A stretch of 64,000 nucleotides of DNA, taken from contig PXRI01000008.1 of NCBI GenBank assembly GCA_003021005.1, forward strand, positions 62,001 through 126,000. The letters run 5' to 3'. This stretch comes from Halobacteriales archaeon QS_1_69_70 (GTDB taxonomy: Archaea > Halobacteriota > Halobacteria > Halobacteriales > Haloarculaceae). The position numbers were made by a program, and so were the translations under genes. The notes below the pieces were generated by a model. The model had not been told where the DNA came from. It saw only the letters and a program-made list of their open reading frames with translations, and searched no databases. This document shows, one piece after another, positions 33,420 to 41,151 of this stretch; within the stretch, counting starts at the first letter, position 1; each line of letters starts with the position of its first letter.

Positions 33420-34508
33420 ATGACCAGGATCCTCCACACCGCCGACGTCCACCTCCGGCCCGACGCCGACGAGCGCCTCGCGGCGCTCGAGGCTGTGCTG
33501 GCGGATGCCGAGGCCGCCGAGGCAGATGTCGTCACTATCGGCGGTGACCTATTCGACACCGACGGCGCCGCCGAACGCCTCCGCACGGGCCTCCGGTCGG
33601 TCTTCTCCGACCGGCCCTTCGAGACGTTTGTCATCCCGGGAAACCACGACCGCACCGCCTTCGAGGGCGACGTCCACTTCGGGGAGACGGTCGTCCCCGC
33701 GACGGACGACCCCTACGGCGATTACGGGGTCGACGGTACCCGCATCGTCACCGTCTCCTACCAACCCGGGTTGACCGACGACCTCCGCGTCGCACTCGAG
33801 GACCGGGAGACGTACGACGGCCCGGAGTGTCTCCTCCTGCACTGCAGCCTCGAGGCACCGATGGCGGGTACCACTGGCGACGAGGACGTGGTGAACTACT
33901 TCCCCGTAACGGAGATGGAACTCGCCCAGCTGGACTTCGAGTACTACCTCGCCGGCCATTACCACAGCCAGGGCCGAATCGACCTGCCGAACGGCGGGGC
34001 GTTCGTCTACCCGGGCACGCCAGCGTCGGTCACGCGGGCCGAGACCGGCCGCCGGGCTGTCGCGCTGGTCGACACGGATGAGGAGACGGTGACGTTCCGT
34101 GAACTGAACACCCGCTACGCCGCCGTCCTCGAGGAGACCGTCATGCCGGGTCAGGAGGACGAACTCATCGAAGCCATCCGCTCCCGCTGCGAAAGGTGGC
34201 GTGGCGACAATGTGGCGGCCCGCCTCGATCTCGACGGGTTTACCGAACGGGGCGAGTCGACGTTCCGCAAGGACGTGCTTTCGGCGACCGGCGACCTCGA
34301 CGTCGACCTCGACTACGGCGTCCGGACCGTCGAGAACCTCCTCGAGCACCCGATATACCGCGAGTTCGCCGAACGGCTGGCCGAGCGAGACGACATCCGT
34401 GCCGACACCCTCGGCGATGACTACGACCTCGAATGGTTCCACGAGGACGTCAAGCGACGCGTCATGGAGGTCTGTACCGAACTCGCCTCGGAGGGAAGAT
34501 TGTCGTGA
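33420..34508 (+). CDS. Mre11/SbcD/YhaO-like metallophosphoesterase
   Basis: The 362-residue protein has the calcineurin-like nuclease motifs: LHTADVHLR near the start, GGDLFDT, IPGNHDRTA, LLLHCSLEAP, and LAGHYHSQGRI with the final metal histidines. Such nucleases with a Rad50-like partner process DNA ends. The C-terminal part, AEVLEETVMPGQEDELIEAI, resembles the partner-binding tail of the YhaO group. It starts a two-gene operon: its stop TGA overlaps the GTG of the ATPase gene. A truncated RecJ fragment lies just upstream, so this looks like a DNA-processing locus. Confidence 0.82.
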   Translation: MTRILHTADVHLRPDADERLAALEAVLADAEAAEADVVTIGGDLFDTDGAAERLRTGLRSVFSDRPFETFVIPGNHDRTAFEGDVHFGETVVPATDDPYGDYGVDGTRIVTVSYQPGLTDDLRVALEDRETYDGPECLLLHCSLEAPMAGTTGDEDVVNYFPVTEMELAQLDFEYYLAGHYHSQGRIDLPNGGAFVYPGTPASVTRAETGRRAVALVDTDEETVTFRELNTRYAAVLEETVMPGQEDELIEAIRSRCERWRGDNVAARLDLDGFTERGESTFRKDVLSATGDLDVDLDYGVRTVENLLEHPIYREFAERLAERDDIRADTLGDDYDLEWFHEDVKRRVMEVCTELASEGRLS

Positions 34509-36811
34509 GACTCAACGGGTTCCGCATCGATACTTACGGCCCTCTTTCCAGCATACGCCACGAGTGTGCCGACGACGATATCGACGTGTTCTACGGCCCG
34601 AACGAGTCCGGAAAGACACTGCTCGTCGAGGCGCTGTTGCAGCTGCTCGCACCGGAGGTAGCCGGTACCGTCGACGGCCTGGACCGCGTGGACGAGCCGC
34701 CCCAGGGCTACGTCGCCGTCGAGACCGCCGACGGTGAACGCGTCTTCGACGGCGAGGACTCACTGTGCGACCGCGAGGACGTCACCCCCAGACACCTCCG
34801 GAACGTCTTCGTCGTGCGGGACAGCGACCTCCGGATCCCCGAGGAACACGACTACTACGACTCGGTGGCCGAACAGATCGGCGACCTCCACACCGACGAA
34901 ATCGATGCGGTCCGCCAGGGCCTCGTCGACGCAGGGAACCTCACCAGGGTGGACCTCAACTTAGAGACCAGAGGGGCACCCGAGACCAAGACCATTTACG
35001 GAGCGGCGACCGAACTCGCGGATGACCTCGCAGCATACGTCGAAGCAGCAGAGGAGTCGGACGTCGAGGCCGACGAGCGGACGAGCCTGGAGGTCCGCCG
35101 CGAGTTACGCGACACTCGCGAGCGGCGCGAGGATCTTCAGGCGGCGAAGACGCTGGACCGCCACGAGATACTCTCCAGGCGACTCGAGGACTACCGAGAG
35201 GCGGCCGCCGCACTGGAGGAAGCCACCGTCTCGCAAGACGACCTCGACGAACTCCGGGACCTGGACCGCGAGATCGAGCGCCTCGACGATGCGATCGAGG
35301 AGACCGACGAGGACCTCGACCGCCACCAGGCGGCCCTCGAGGCCGACGAGGACGAGCTATCGGAGCTCGAGACCGAACTGGAGCCGCTGGAGCGACGTCG
35401 CGAGGACGTCGATACACTCGAGGCAGACCTGACGGCCGTCCGCGAGGCCGACGCGACGGCGCTCGGCTCCGACACGGCGACGCGGGGCCTCGCCGCCGCG
35501 AGTCTCATCGCGCTGACGTTCGGCGGCGCCGCAGCCGTCGTCGGCAGCCTGCCGCTCGGCGTCGCGTTCCTCCTCGTCGGGCTGACGACCGGCGGGCTAG
35601 CGTACCGTCGGCACCTCGCCTCCAAGCGGGCCGCCCGGGACCGGGCGGTACTCTGCGAGCGAGCCCGGGACCTGGGCTTCGACGTCGACGACCTCACCGA
35701 CGTGGCCCCAGCCATCGCCGAGTTCCGGAAGGACCTCGAACGGCTCGACGAGCGCCGCAGGAAGCTCGAACAGTCTATCGGGGTCGCCGAACGCCGGCTC
35801 GAGGATCTCGAGTCGGAGCTGTCCGACGACCGGGAGGCCCGCCGGCAGGCCCGGGAATCCAAGCGTGCGCTTCTCGACGAGGCCGGGGTCGCGTCCGTCG
35901 GGGCCTATCGCGAGCGGGTCGCCGCCCGCTCGGACCACGAGCGGGACCGTAACGGAGCCGCCCAGAGCCTCGAGGACTCCCTCGATAGCCCGGAGACGGC
36001 GGCCTCGTGGCGTGAGTCCGCCGACTACTGGGCGGCGGAACTCGACACGCTGCTCGCCGACGTGAACACCGACGGCATCACGGCCGAGGACTACGACCCC
36101 GAGGCGCTCGCAGCGGTCGAGGACCGCATCGCGGAACTGGAAGGAAAGCGGGACGAACTCGACGAGCGACTCGACGCTCACGAGGAGCGCCTCGACGAGT
36201 TCGAGCGCAAGCTCGACCGGCTCTCGGCCGAACCGTACCTCGGCGAGCCGGTCGAACTGTCGGCCAGGAGCGTCGGCGGCCTCCGGGAGGCCCACCGCGG
36301 GGTCACCCGCCTCGTCGAGCACATCGAGCGCTCGGCGGACGTCTCCCGCGAGGCCATCGACATCCTCGAGGCGATCAAGCGCGAAGAGGAACGGAAGCTT
36401 ACGAGCCTCTTCGAGGCGGGGACCACGACCGACGTGTTCGCCGCCATCACCGAAGGCCGCTACGTCGACGTGACCTACGACCCCGACGCCCGGGTGCTCG
36501 AGGTGGAACGGGACGACGGTCCCGTCCATCACGCCGGGGAACTGAGCCACGGGACGACCGAACAGCTCTATCTCGCGACCCGTCTCGGCCTGGCGGACCA
36601 GCTCATGGCGTCCCGGTCGGGCTTCTTCCTCATGGACGACGCCTTCCTCCCGGCCGACGAACACCGGCTCCAGGAGAGCTTCGCAGTGCTATCCCGGCTG
36701 ACCGCCGAGGGCTGGCAGGTGCTGTACTTCACCGCCAAGCCGGAGGTCTACGACGAGGTGGCGCCCGCCTTCGACTGTGCCGTTCACGAACTGGAACAAC
36801 TCGAACAGTAG
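34505..36811 (+). CDS. Rad50/SbcC/YhaN-like ATPase with a membrane-type hinge
   Basis: The 768-residue protein has an N-terminal P-loop, VFYGPNESGKTLLVEALL near residue 35, long coiled coils rich in Asp, Glu, Arg and Leu, and a C-terminal ABC half with GELSHGTTEQLYLATRLGLADQL and the Walker B-like FFLMDDAFLPAD. In the middle (about residues 325-370) are two hydrophobic segments, GLAAASLIALTFGGAAAVVGSLPLGVAFLLVGLTTGGLAYRR. Such segments are known in YhaN-type proteins and suggest membrane association. GTG 34505 was chosen because it overlaps the nuclease stop (GTGA) and begins RLNGFRIDTYGPLSS. It probably forms a complex with the nuclease encoded upstream. Confidence 0.8.
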   Translation: MRLNGFRIDTYGPLSSIRHECADDDIDVFYGPNESGKTLLVEALLQLLAPEVAGTVDGLDRVDEPPQGYVAVETADGERVFDGEDSLCDREDVTPRHLRNVFVVRDSDLRIPEEHDYYDSVAEQIGDLHTDEIDAVRQGLVDAGNLTRVDLNLETRGAPETKTIYGAATELADDLAAYVEAAEESDVEADERTSLEVRRELRDTRERREDLQAAKTLDRHEILSRRLEDYREAAAALEEATVSQDDLDELRDLDREIERLDDAIEETDEDLDRHQAALEADEDELSELETELEPLERRREDVDTLEADLTAVREADATALGSDTATRGLAAASLIALTFGGAAAVVGSLPLGVAFLLVGLTTGGLAYRRHLASKRAARDRAVLCERARDLGFDVDDLTDVAPAIAEFRKDLERLDERRRKLEQSIGVAERRLEDLESELSDDREARRQARESKRALLDEAGVASVGAYRERVAARSDHERDRNGAAQSLEDSLDSPETAASWRESADYWAAELDTLLADVNTDGITAEDYDPEALAAVEDRIAELEGKRDELDERLDAHEERLDEFERKLDRLSAEPYLGEPVELSARSVGGLREAHRGVTRLVEHIERSADVSREAIDILEAIKREEERKLTSLFEAGTTTDVFAAITEGRYVDVTYDPDARVLEVERDDGPVHHAGELSHGTTEQLYLATRLGLADQLMASRSGFFLMDDAFLPADEHRLQESFAVLSRLTAEGWQVLYFTAKPEVYDEVAPAFDCAVHELEQLEQ

Positions 36812-37047
36812 GTCGATGTTTCGGCTGGCAGCCCTCGCCGGACTTCGGGGCCATTACGGTGGACAGCGGCGCGTCACGGCGATGCCACCATCCACGGACT
36901 CGGTCGAGCCGGTTGGCTGACCGGAGGAAACGCCGCCGTGTATCCACACGTCGGCGGCCTCGCGGACACGTGCCCGGTCGTGCCCGCAGTGTGGATCGAA
37001 ACGTGCGAACAGAAACTGTTGTATGCATCCCCCGTGAACGGCGTGAT

Positions 37048-37458
37048 ATGACGGACATCGATCCGGGTGCGAAACTAGGTATCGACGACGACCAGGTCGA
37101 AGAGGCGAAGGAGAACCTCAGAGCGTTCCTCGATTCGCTCGACGACGGCGTCCGGCGGAACCTGTCGGCCGCCGTGACCGTCGCCGGTGACCGGTCGGGG
37201 GACCTCCGGACGCGGGTGGAGGAAATCGGACAGCGGACCGCAGCGGTGGCCGAACCCGTGTTGGACTCGGTCGAAGACCACATCGAGGACAACGACATCG
37301 ACGTCATCATCTCAGGGAACGAGATCCACGTCGAGGGCGACGAGGCAGGGGTCAAGAAGGTCGACGCCGACATCCGCGAGGTCCTCTCTGAGGGCGTCCA
37401 TATCGAGTACGACCGCGAGGAGGGAATCACTCTCGCCATCGACGACGAGCCGGAATAA
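37048..37458 (+). CDS. Acidic hypothetical protein
   Basis: The 136-residue protein begins MTDIDPGAKLGIDDDQVEEAKENLRAFLDSLDDGVRRNLSAAVTVAGDRSGDLRTRVEEIGQRTAAVAEP. It ends DIDVIISGNEIHVEGDEAGVKKVDADIREVLSEGVHIEYDREEGITLAIDDEPE. The second half looks like a small alpha/beta domain. ATG 37048 was chosen because the upstream part of the ORF is not credible. I do not recognise the family. It is the last ordinary gene before the island. Confidence 0.55.
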   Translation: MTDIDPGAKLGIDDDQVEEAKENLRAFLDSLDDGVRRNLSAAVTVAGDRSGDLRTRVEEIGQRTAAVAEPVLDSVEDHIEDNDIDVIISGNEIHVEGDEAGVKKVDADIREVLSEGVHIEYDREEGITLAIDDEPE

Positions 37459-38029
37459 TGACAGCTCGGGTTGAACCCCGCGTGGGTTACCCCGCCGGAG
37501 GTCGACGTGCGGGGCCGGAATGGCCGCCTTATGGGTCCGCTCGAGGAACCCGTGGTTGAGGGGGTATAGGTCCGTGCTCGTTCGACCAGTTTCGCCAATC
37601 GTAATCGGTTCAACGGTAACGAGTTCATGTACCTGGCCGACAGGGAACCAGAACTGGCGACTATCACGCTGCAGTCTCTCCGCAGGCTCTGGAAAAACTC
37701 TCCCAGAAGAAAGCACGACAGATATCCCAGCATCCATTCAACGTCGAGTATGACTATACCGAACCAATAGTGGTAGTCCTTGCATCATATTAGAGGCGGA
37801 CACTGATCTTGAGATTGGATCCTATTACTACTTACCTGCCGATGCTATCATCGGTTCAAACCTCTTTTTTAGTACGGCTAGTAATGCCTATTCCCGCGGT
37901 TGGTATTTCGGTATAGGCCCCCAATTCGCTTGCGGGCAGAAGGTTTAGTTTCAATTGGAATCGTTTAGCATCTAACAATACAGGTACCAGCAACGTTAAG
38001 CCGTTGGCGAATAAACCAACGGTTATCGG
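37459..38029. other. Intergenic region at the left edge of the island
   Basis: These 571 bases become AT-rich after about 37,770 and hold an integrase remnant (listed separately). Apart from that I see no credible gene. A GGTTCAAACC motif near 37853 resembles a tRNA T-loop, but no tRNA can be built around it. Confidence 0.4.
37627..37770 (+). pseudogene. Integrase N-terminal remnant
   Basis: The 47-residue ORF starts MYLADREPELATITLQSLRRLWK, which copies the core-binding start of the downstream integrase (LYLADREPELRSVTLNSHRSR). At DNA level 29 bases (37628-37656) match 38979-39007 with one mismatch. The remainder has no homology that I recognise. It appears to be a decayed integrase copy. 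Confidence 0.55.
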
Positions 38030-38038
38030 ATGGGCCCA

Positions 38039-38371
38039 ATGGCCGACGACCTGGACGGCTACGAAGGAGCGAAGGTCTACGACGATTGGACCGTCGTCCG
38101 GATACTCGTCCGCCGAACGTCGGACACAGCATATCCGTCAGGCTGGCGGTACACGTTCCACTACGGGGCGCTCACCGCCGGACCTGAGACGCTCGACGAC
38201 GGGACGATCCGCCGCTACAACAACGCCCACGAGGACGCGAAAGGCCACGAATTGCACGCCGCACCGGACCCAGAACCTGTGACCATCGAGTTCCCCGGAA
38301 TCGAGGAACTCTACGAACGGTTCTGGGACCAGATACCGAAACCACGGTTCGATCCATCCCCGGACAGGTGA
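38039..38371 (+). CDS. TumE-like toxin (DUF6516 family)
   Basis: The roughly 110-residue protein reads MADDLDGYEGAKVYDDWTVVRILVRRTSDTAYPSGWRYTFHYGALTAGPETLDDGTIRRYNNAHEDAKGHELHAAPDPEPVTIEFPGIEELYERFWDQI. The pattern (basic N-terminal strands, then RYNNAHEDAKGHELH) fits the TumE/DUF6516 toxin family as I recall it. Either ATG 38030 or 38039 may be the start. It is followed directly by a gene for a helix-turn-helix protein, which supports a toxin-antitoxin pair. Confidence 0.6.
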   Translation: MADDLDGYEGAKVYDDWTVVRILVRRTSDTAYPSGWRYTFHYGALTAGPETLDDGTIRRYNNAHEDAKGHELHAAPDPEPVTIEFPGIEELYERFWDQIPKPRFDPSPDR

Positions 38372-38784
38372 TAGCCATGATCCAGAACGCTACCAACGTA
38401 CTCTTGATTACAGTCGTACGCAGCGACGACGAGTTCTACGAGAAGGGTCTCGAAGCCATCCAGACGCTCGAGGATGGAGAGCCGATCGACCGACCAACAA
38501 CGATCACGTTCCCAGACGAGAAGCTGCTCGCCGAGACGTTCAACGAGCAGACCTATACGCTACTGAACGTCATCAGAGACGAGGCGCCCACGAGTATCCG
38601 AGAGACGGCACGGCTCGTCGCACGGGACAAGAAGAACGTCCACGAGGAGCTGACGACACTGGAAACGCTGGGCGTGATTCGCTTCGAACAGGATGGCCAG
38701 TCCAAACGGCCGATCTTCCCCTACGACGATCTCATCATTCGACCGTTCGGCGATTCGACCGAGGATACCGTCGCGCCAGCCTGA
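38368..38784 (+). CDS. TumA-like antitoxin, winged-helix DNA-binding protein
   Basis: The 138-residue protein has a winged helix, TYTLLNVIRDEAPTSIRETARLVARDKKNVHEELTTLETLGVIRFEQDGQSKRPIFPYDDLIIRPF. This is similar to the HVO_A0114-type putative DNA-binding group paired with TumE-like toxins. Its GTG start at 38368 overlaps the toxin stop (GTGA); ATG 38377 is an alternative. It probably represses its own operon and blocks the toxin. The pair sits immediately before an integrase gene. Confidence 0.6.
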   Translation: MIAMIQNATNVLLITVVRSDDEFYEKGLEAIQTLEDGEPIDRPTTITFPDEKLLAETFNEQTYTLLNVIRDEAPTSIRETARLVARDKKNVHEELTTLETLGVIRFEQDGQSKRPIFPYDDLIIRPFGDSTEDTVAPA

Positions 38785-38938
38785 GCGAGAACGTAACGAC
38801 CGCAGGGAGGAACGAGCCCGACGGGAAGCGAAACGCAAACCGGAAATCATGGCGAGTTACGGCCTCTACGGCCCGATATTGCCATTCGGGATACCGCCAT
38901 GACGGTGGCTGCGTGGTGCGGTTCGCCAGGACCGACCA

Positions 38939-39949
38939 ATGGAACTCGAACCCATCGAACCCGAAACCGCAGTCGAACTGTACCTGGCCGACAGGGAACC
39001 GGAACTGAGAAGCGTGACACTGAACTCCCACCGCTCGCGGCTCGGCTTCTTCGTCGAGTGGTGTGCCGACCGCGGCATCGATAACCTGAACGAGCTGACA
39101 GGCCGGAAACTCAACGAGTACCGCCTCTGGCGCCGTAACGACGGCGACCTGGCGCCCGCCACCGAGAACTGCCAGATGGACACCCTTCGGGTCTTCGTCC
39201 GCTGGCTCGAATCCATTGACGGGGCACAGCAGGACCTCCACCAGAAGGTCCGCTCGCCCGCCGTCGGCCGCGACGAAGGCAGCCGCGACGAGATGCTGGA
39301 CGCCGAGGAGGCAGAGAAAGTGCTGACCTACCTCGAGACCTACGGGTACGCCTCGCCCCAGCACGTCACACTCGAGCTGCTTTGGCACACGATGCTCCGC
39401 CGCGGGGCCGCGCACGGCCTGGACGTCGACGACTACCACCCTGAGGACAAGTGTCTGGAGATACTCCACCGCCCGGAGACGGACACCCCGATCAAGAACG
39501 GGAAGCGTGGCGAGCGACTCCTGGCGCTCTCAGGGGACTTCTGCAACCTCCTCGATGACTACCTCCGACATAAACGGCACGACGTCGAAGACGACCACGG
39601 CCGCCGACCACTCCTCACGTCGGCCCGAGGCCGCCTGGGCCGATCGACCATCGGGAAATACTGTTATCGATATACCAGACCCTGTGAATACGACAACGAC
39701 TGCCCGCACGACCGCGATCCAGATGCCTGCGAAGCCGTGAATACCCGCAAGTGGTCTTCTTGCCCGTCGAGCCTCAGTCCGCACCCGTTCCGTCGCGGCA
39801 GTATCACGCACCAGCTCAAGGAAGATGTCCCGGAAACGGCTGTGGGGGGTCGGGCGAACGTGAGCCAGGATATCCTGGAGAAGCACTACGATCAACGGAC
39901 GAAGCGGGAGAAGATGGAGCAGCGACGGAAATATCTCAACAAGATATAA
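38939..39949 (+). CDS. Tyrosine recombinase (integrase)
   Basis: The 336-residue protein has an N-terminal core-binding domain (VELYLADREPELRSVTLNSHRSRLGFFVEWC) and a C-terminal catalytic domain. The catalytic residues are visible as R in TMLRRGAAHGLDVDD, H and R in SPHPFRRGSITHQL, and the tyrosine nucleophile in LEKHYDQRTKREK near residue 316. A cysteine-rich insertion, RPCEYDNDCPHDRDPDACEAVNTRKWSSCPSS, precedes the HxxR motif and may bind zinc. It is convergent with a second recombinase, so the two flank the AT-rich cassette. Such enzymes integrate and excise mobile DNA. Confidence 0.88.
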   Translation: MELEPIEPETAVELYLADREPELRSVTLNSHRSRLGFFVEWCADRGIDNLNELTGRKLNEYRLWRRNDGDLAPATENCQMDTLRVFVRWLESIDGAQQDLHQKVRSPAVGRDEGSRDEMLDAEEAEKVLTYLETYGYASPQHVTLELLWHTMLRRGAAHGLDVDDYHPEDKCLEILHRPETDTPIKNGKRGERLLALSGDFCNLLDDYLRHKRHDVEDDHGRRPLLTSARGRLGRSTIGKYCYRYTRPCEYDNDCPHDRDPDACEAVNTRKWSSCPSSLSPHPFRRGSITHQLKEDVPETAVGGRANVSQDILEKHYDQRTKREKMEQRRKYLNKI

Positions 39950-39953
39950 GATA

Positions 39954-39976
39954 TATAATATTCGTTTGAATATTAT
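39954..39976 (+). terminator. Hairpin after the integrase
   Basis: ATAATATT (39954-39961) and AATATTAT (39969-39976) pair as an 8-bp stem with a 7-base loop, 5 bases after the integrase stop. It is a candidate terminator. Confidence 0.35.
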
Positions 39977-40077
39977 CTCCGGATGGTAAGTATGGGTTAA
40001 TTATACCTTGATATACCCGCTGGGCTCAAATACTGCCTGACGTTACTTAACCAATAAGTTAGACTCCCGGGATAACC

Positions 40078-40086
40078 TTTATAAAA
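40078..40086 (+). promoter_or_regulatory. TATA box of the AT-rich cassette
   Basis: TTTATAAAA (40078-40086) lies 25 bases before ATG 40111, typical of a leaderless archaeal gene. It suggests that the two-gene cassette is transcribed from its own promoter. Confidence 0.6.
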
Positions 40087-40110
40087 TTTACACGGGTTCT
40101 CTTTGTTACC

Positions 40111-41151
40111 ATGGATATCGATATCCAGGGAATAGCTTACTCACAAATCGCATATCCGCTTGATAATAGCGACCAATGGCAAAATCTCATCGCAGGGGAG
40201 GAAGCGAATGATCTAGATCTTTTCAAACGTTACATCAAAGAGGTCGTGATCAAAGGAGACGTCTCTGACGTGACTGTAGGACATTTTGATGACACTGATG
40301 TAGAACCGCATGACTGGATAGAGACGGTTCGTTCAGTTGATGTTCAATCAGAAGAACAGGAGTTCCTCGACGCTGCTAAGAGAGTTTCTGAAAAACTTAA
40401 TGATATGATACATCAGGCTGCAAATGAAGGGGTTCTCTTCAACGTCCAAGCAGATATTGAAGATAGAGATGGGGGAAATATCGCTGAGGAAGGTCCTCAC
40501 CGTGTAGCGACTATTCTTAAATTAGATCTTGAAGAGGAGGAACGTCTTCAACTAATGTCTGATAACACTCTTGTTGAGTTAGATTTGGATGATATATTTC
40601 CAGAACCAAACGAACTTCAAAAAGGCCTATGTTATCCAATTATCAAAGTTCAGGGCTTCCGTTTACCAGGAGACGTGAAATTCTACCAGAAAGACAATGT
40701 TTCAGGTTACTTTCAGGAGTTTTTGGAATGCTCATCTGACCCAGGTTCTCTTGATCAGGCAAAGAAGGTATTTAACGCGGTTAGCCAAATCAAACGGGAC
40801 CGGACCGGTGAACTTGCCGATGGGAATGACCTGACCAGGTTCAAGAGCTTACAGGAAAGTTCAGACGGAGATGTGGTTGGAATAGATCATATTACGACTG
40901 TCGCAGGTGAAATCGTCGGAAGTGAGGTTTCAAGCGATGATATTGCTGAAAAGATGGGCGTTGATGATCCTCAGAGTATAGCTATAGATTCGACTGAGTT
41001 ACCGAATAAAGTGAAATATACTGTTGATGATGAGATTGACGTAACCTTCCCATCTTCAGCGAGTGATCATGTACGGAGGCAGACAACCGATGATGGTGTT
41101 GAAGTAATCATTACCGGGTCGGACGTTGATACAAATGTTTTAGACAGATAA
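40111..41151 (+). CDS. NA37/NdpA-like nucleoid-associated protein (weak match)
   Basis: The 346-residue protein has elements similar to the bacterial NA37 (NdpA) family. These are an N-terminal region with FLDAAKRVSEKLNDMIHQA, a strand RVATILKLDLEEEERL, a segment with LPxPNELQKGLCYPIIK-like order (DIFPEPNELQKGLCYPII), and YFQEFLECSSDPGSLDQAKKVFNAV. NA37 proteins associate with the nucleoid; nothing is known for this one. The gene is AT-rich compared with its neighbours, and codon use differs, so it was likely acquired. Its stop overlaps the start of the next gene by one base (TAATG), so the two are coupled. Confidence in the gene is high; the family label is tentative. Confidence 0.7.
   Translation: MDIDIQGIAYSQIAYPLDNSDQWQNLIAGEEANDLDLFKRYIKEVVIKGDVSDVTVGHFDDTDVEPHDWIETVRSVDVQSEEQEFLDAAKRVSEKLNDMIHQAANEGVLFNVQADIEDRDGGNIAEEGPHRVATILKLDLEEEERLQLMSDNTLVELDLDDIFPEPNELQKGLCYPIIKVQGFRLPGDVKFYQKDNVSGYFQEFLECSSDPGSLDQAKKVFNAVSQIKRDRTGELADGNDLTRFKSLQESSDGDVVGIDHITTVAGEIVGSEVSSDDIAEKMGVDDPQSIAIDSTELPNKVKYTVDDEIDVTFPSSASDHVRRQTTDDGVEVIITGSDVDTNVLDR

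Noticed and set aside
37840-37870. tRNA-like T-loop GGTTCAAACC
   Set aside because: The flanking bases do not pair into a T stem or acceptor, and no anticodon arm is present.
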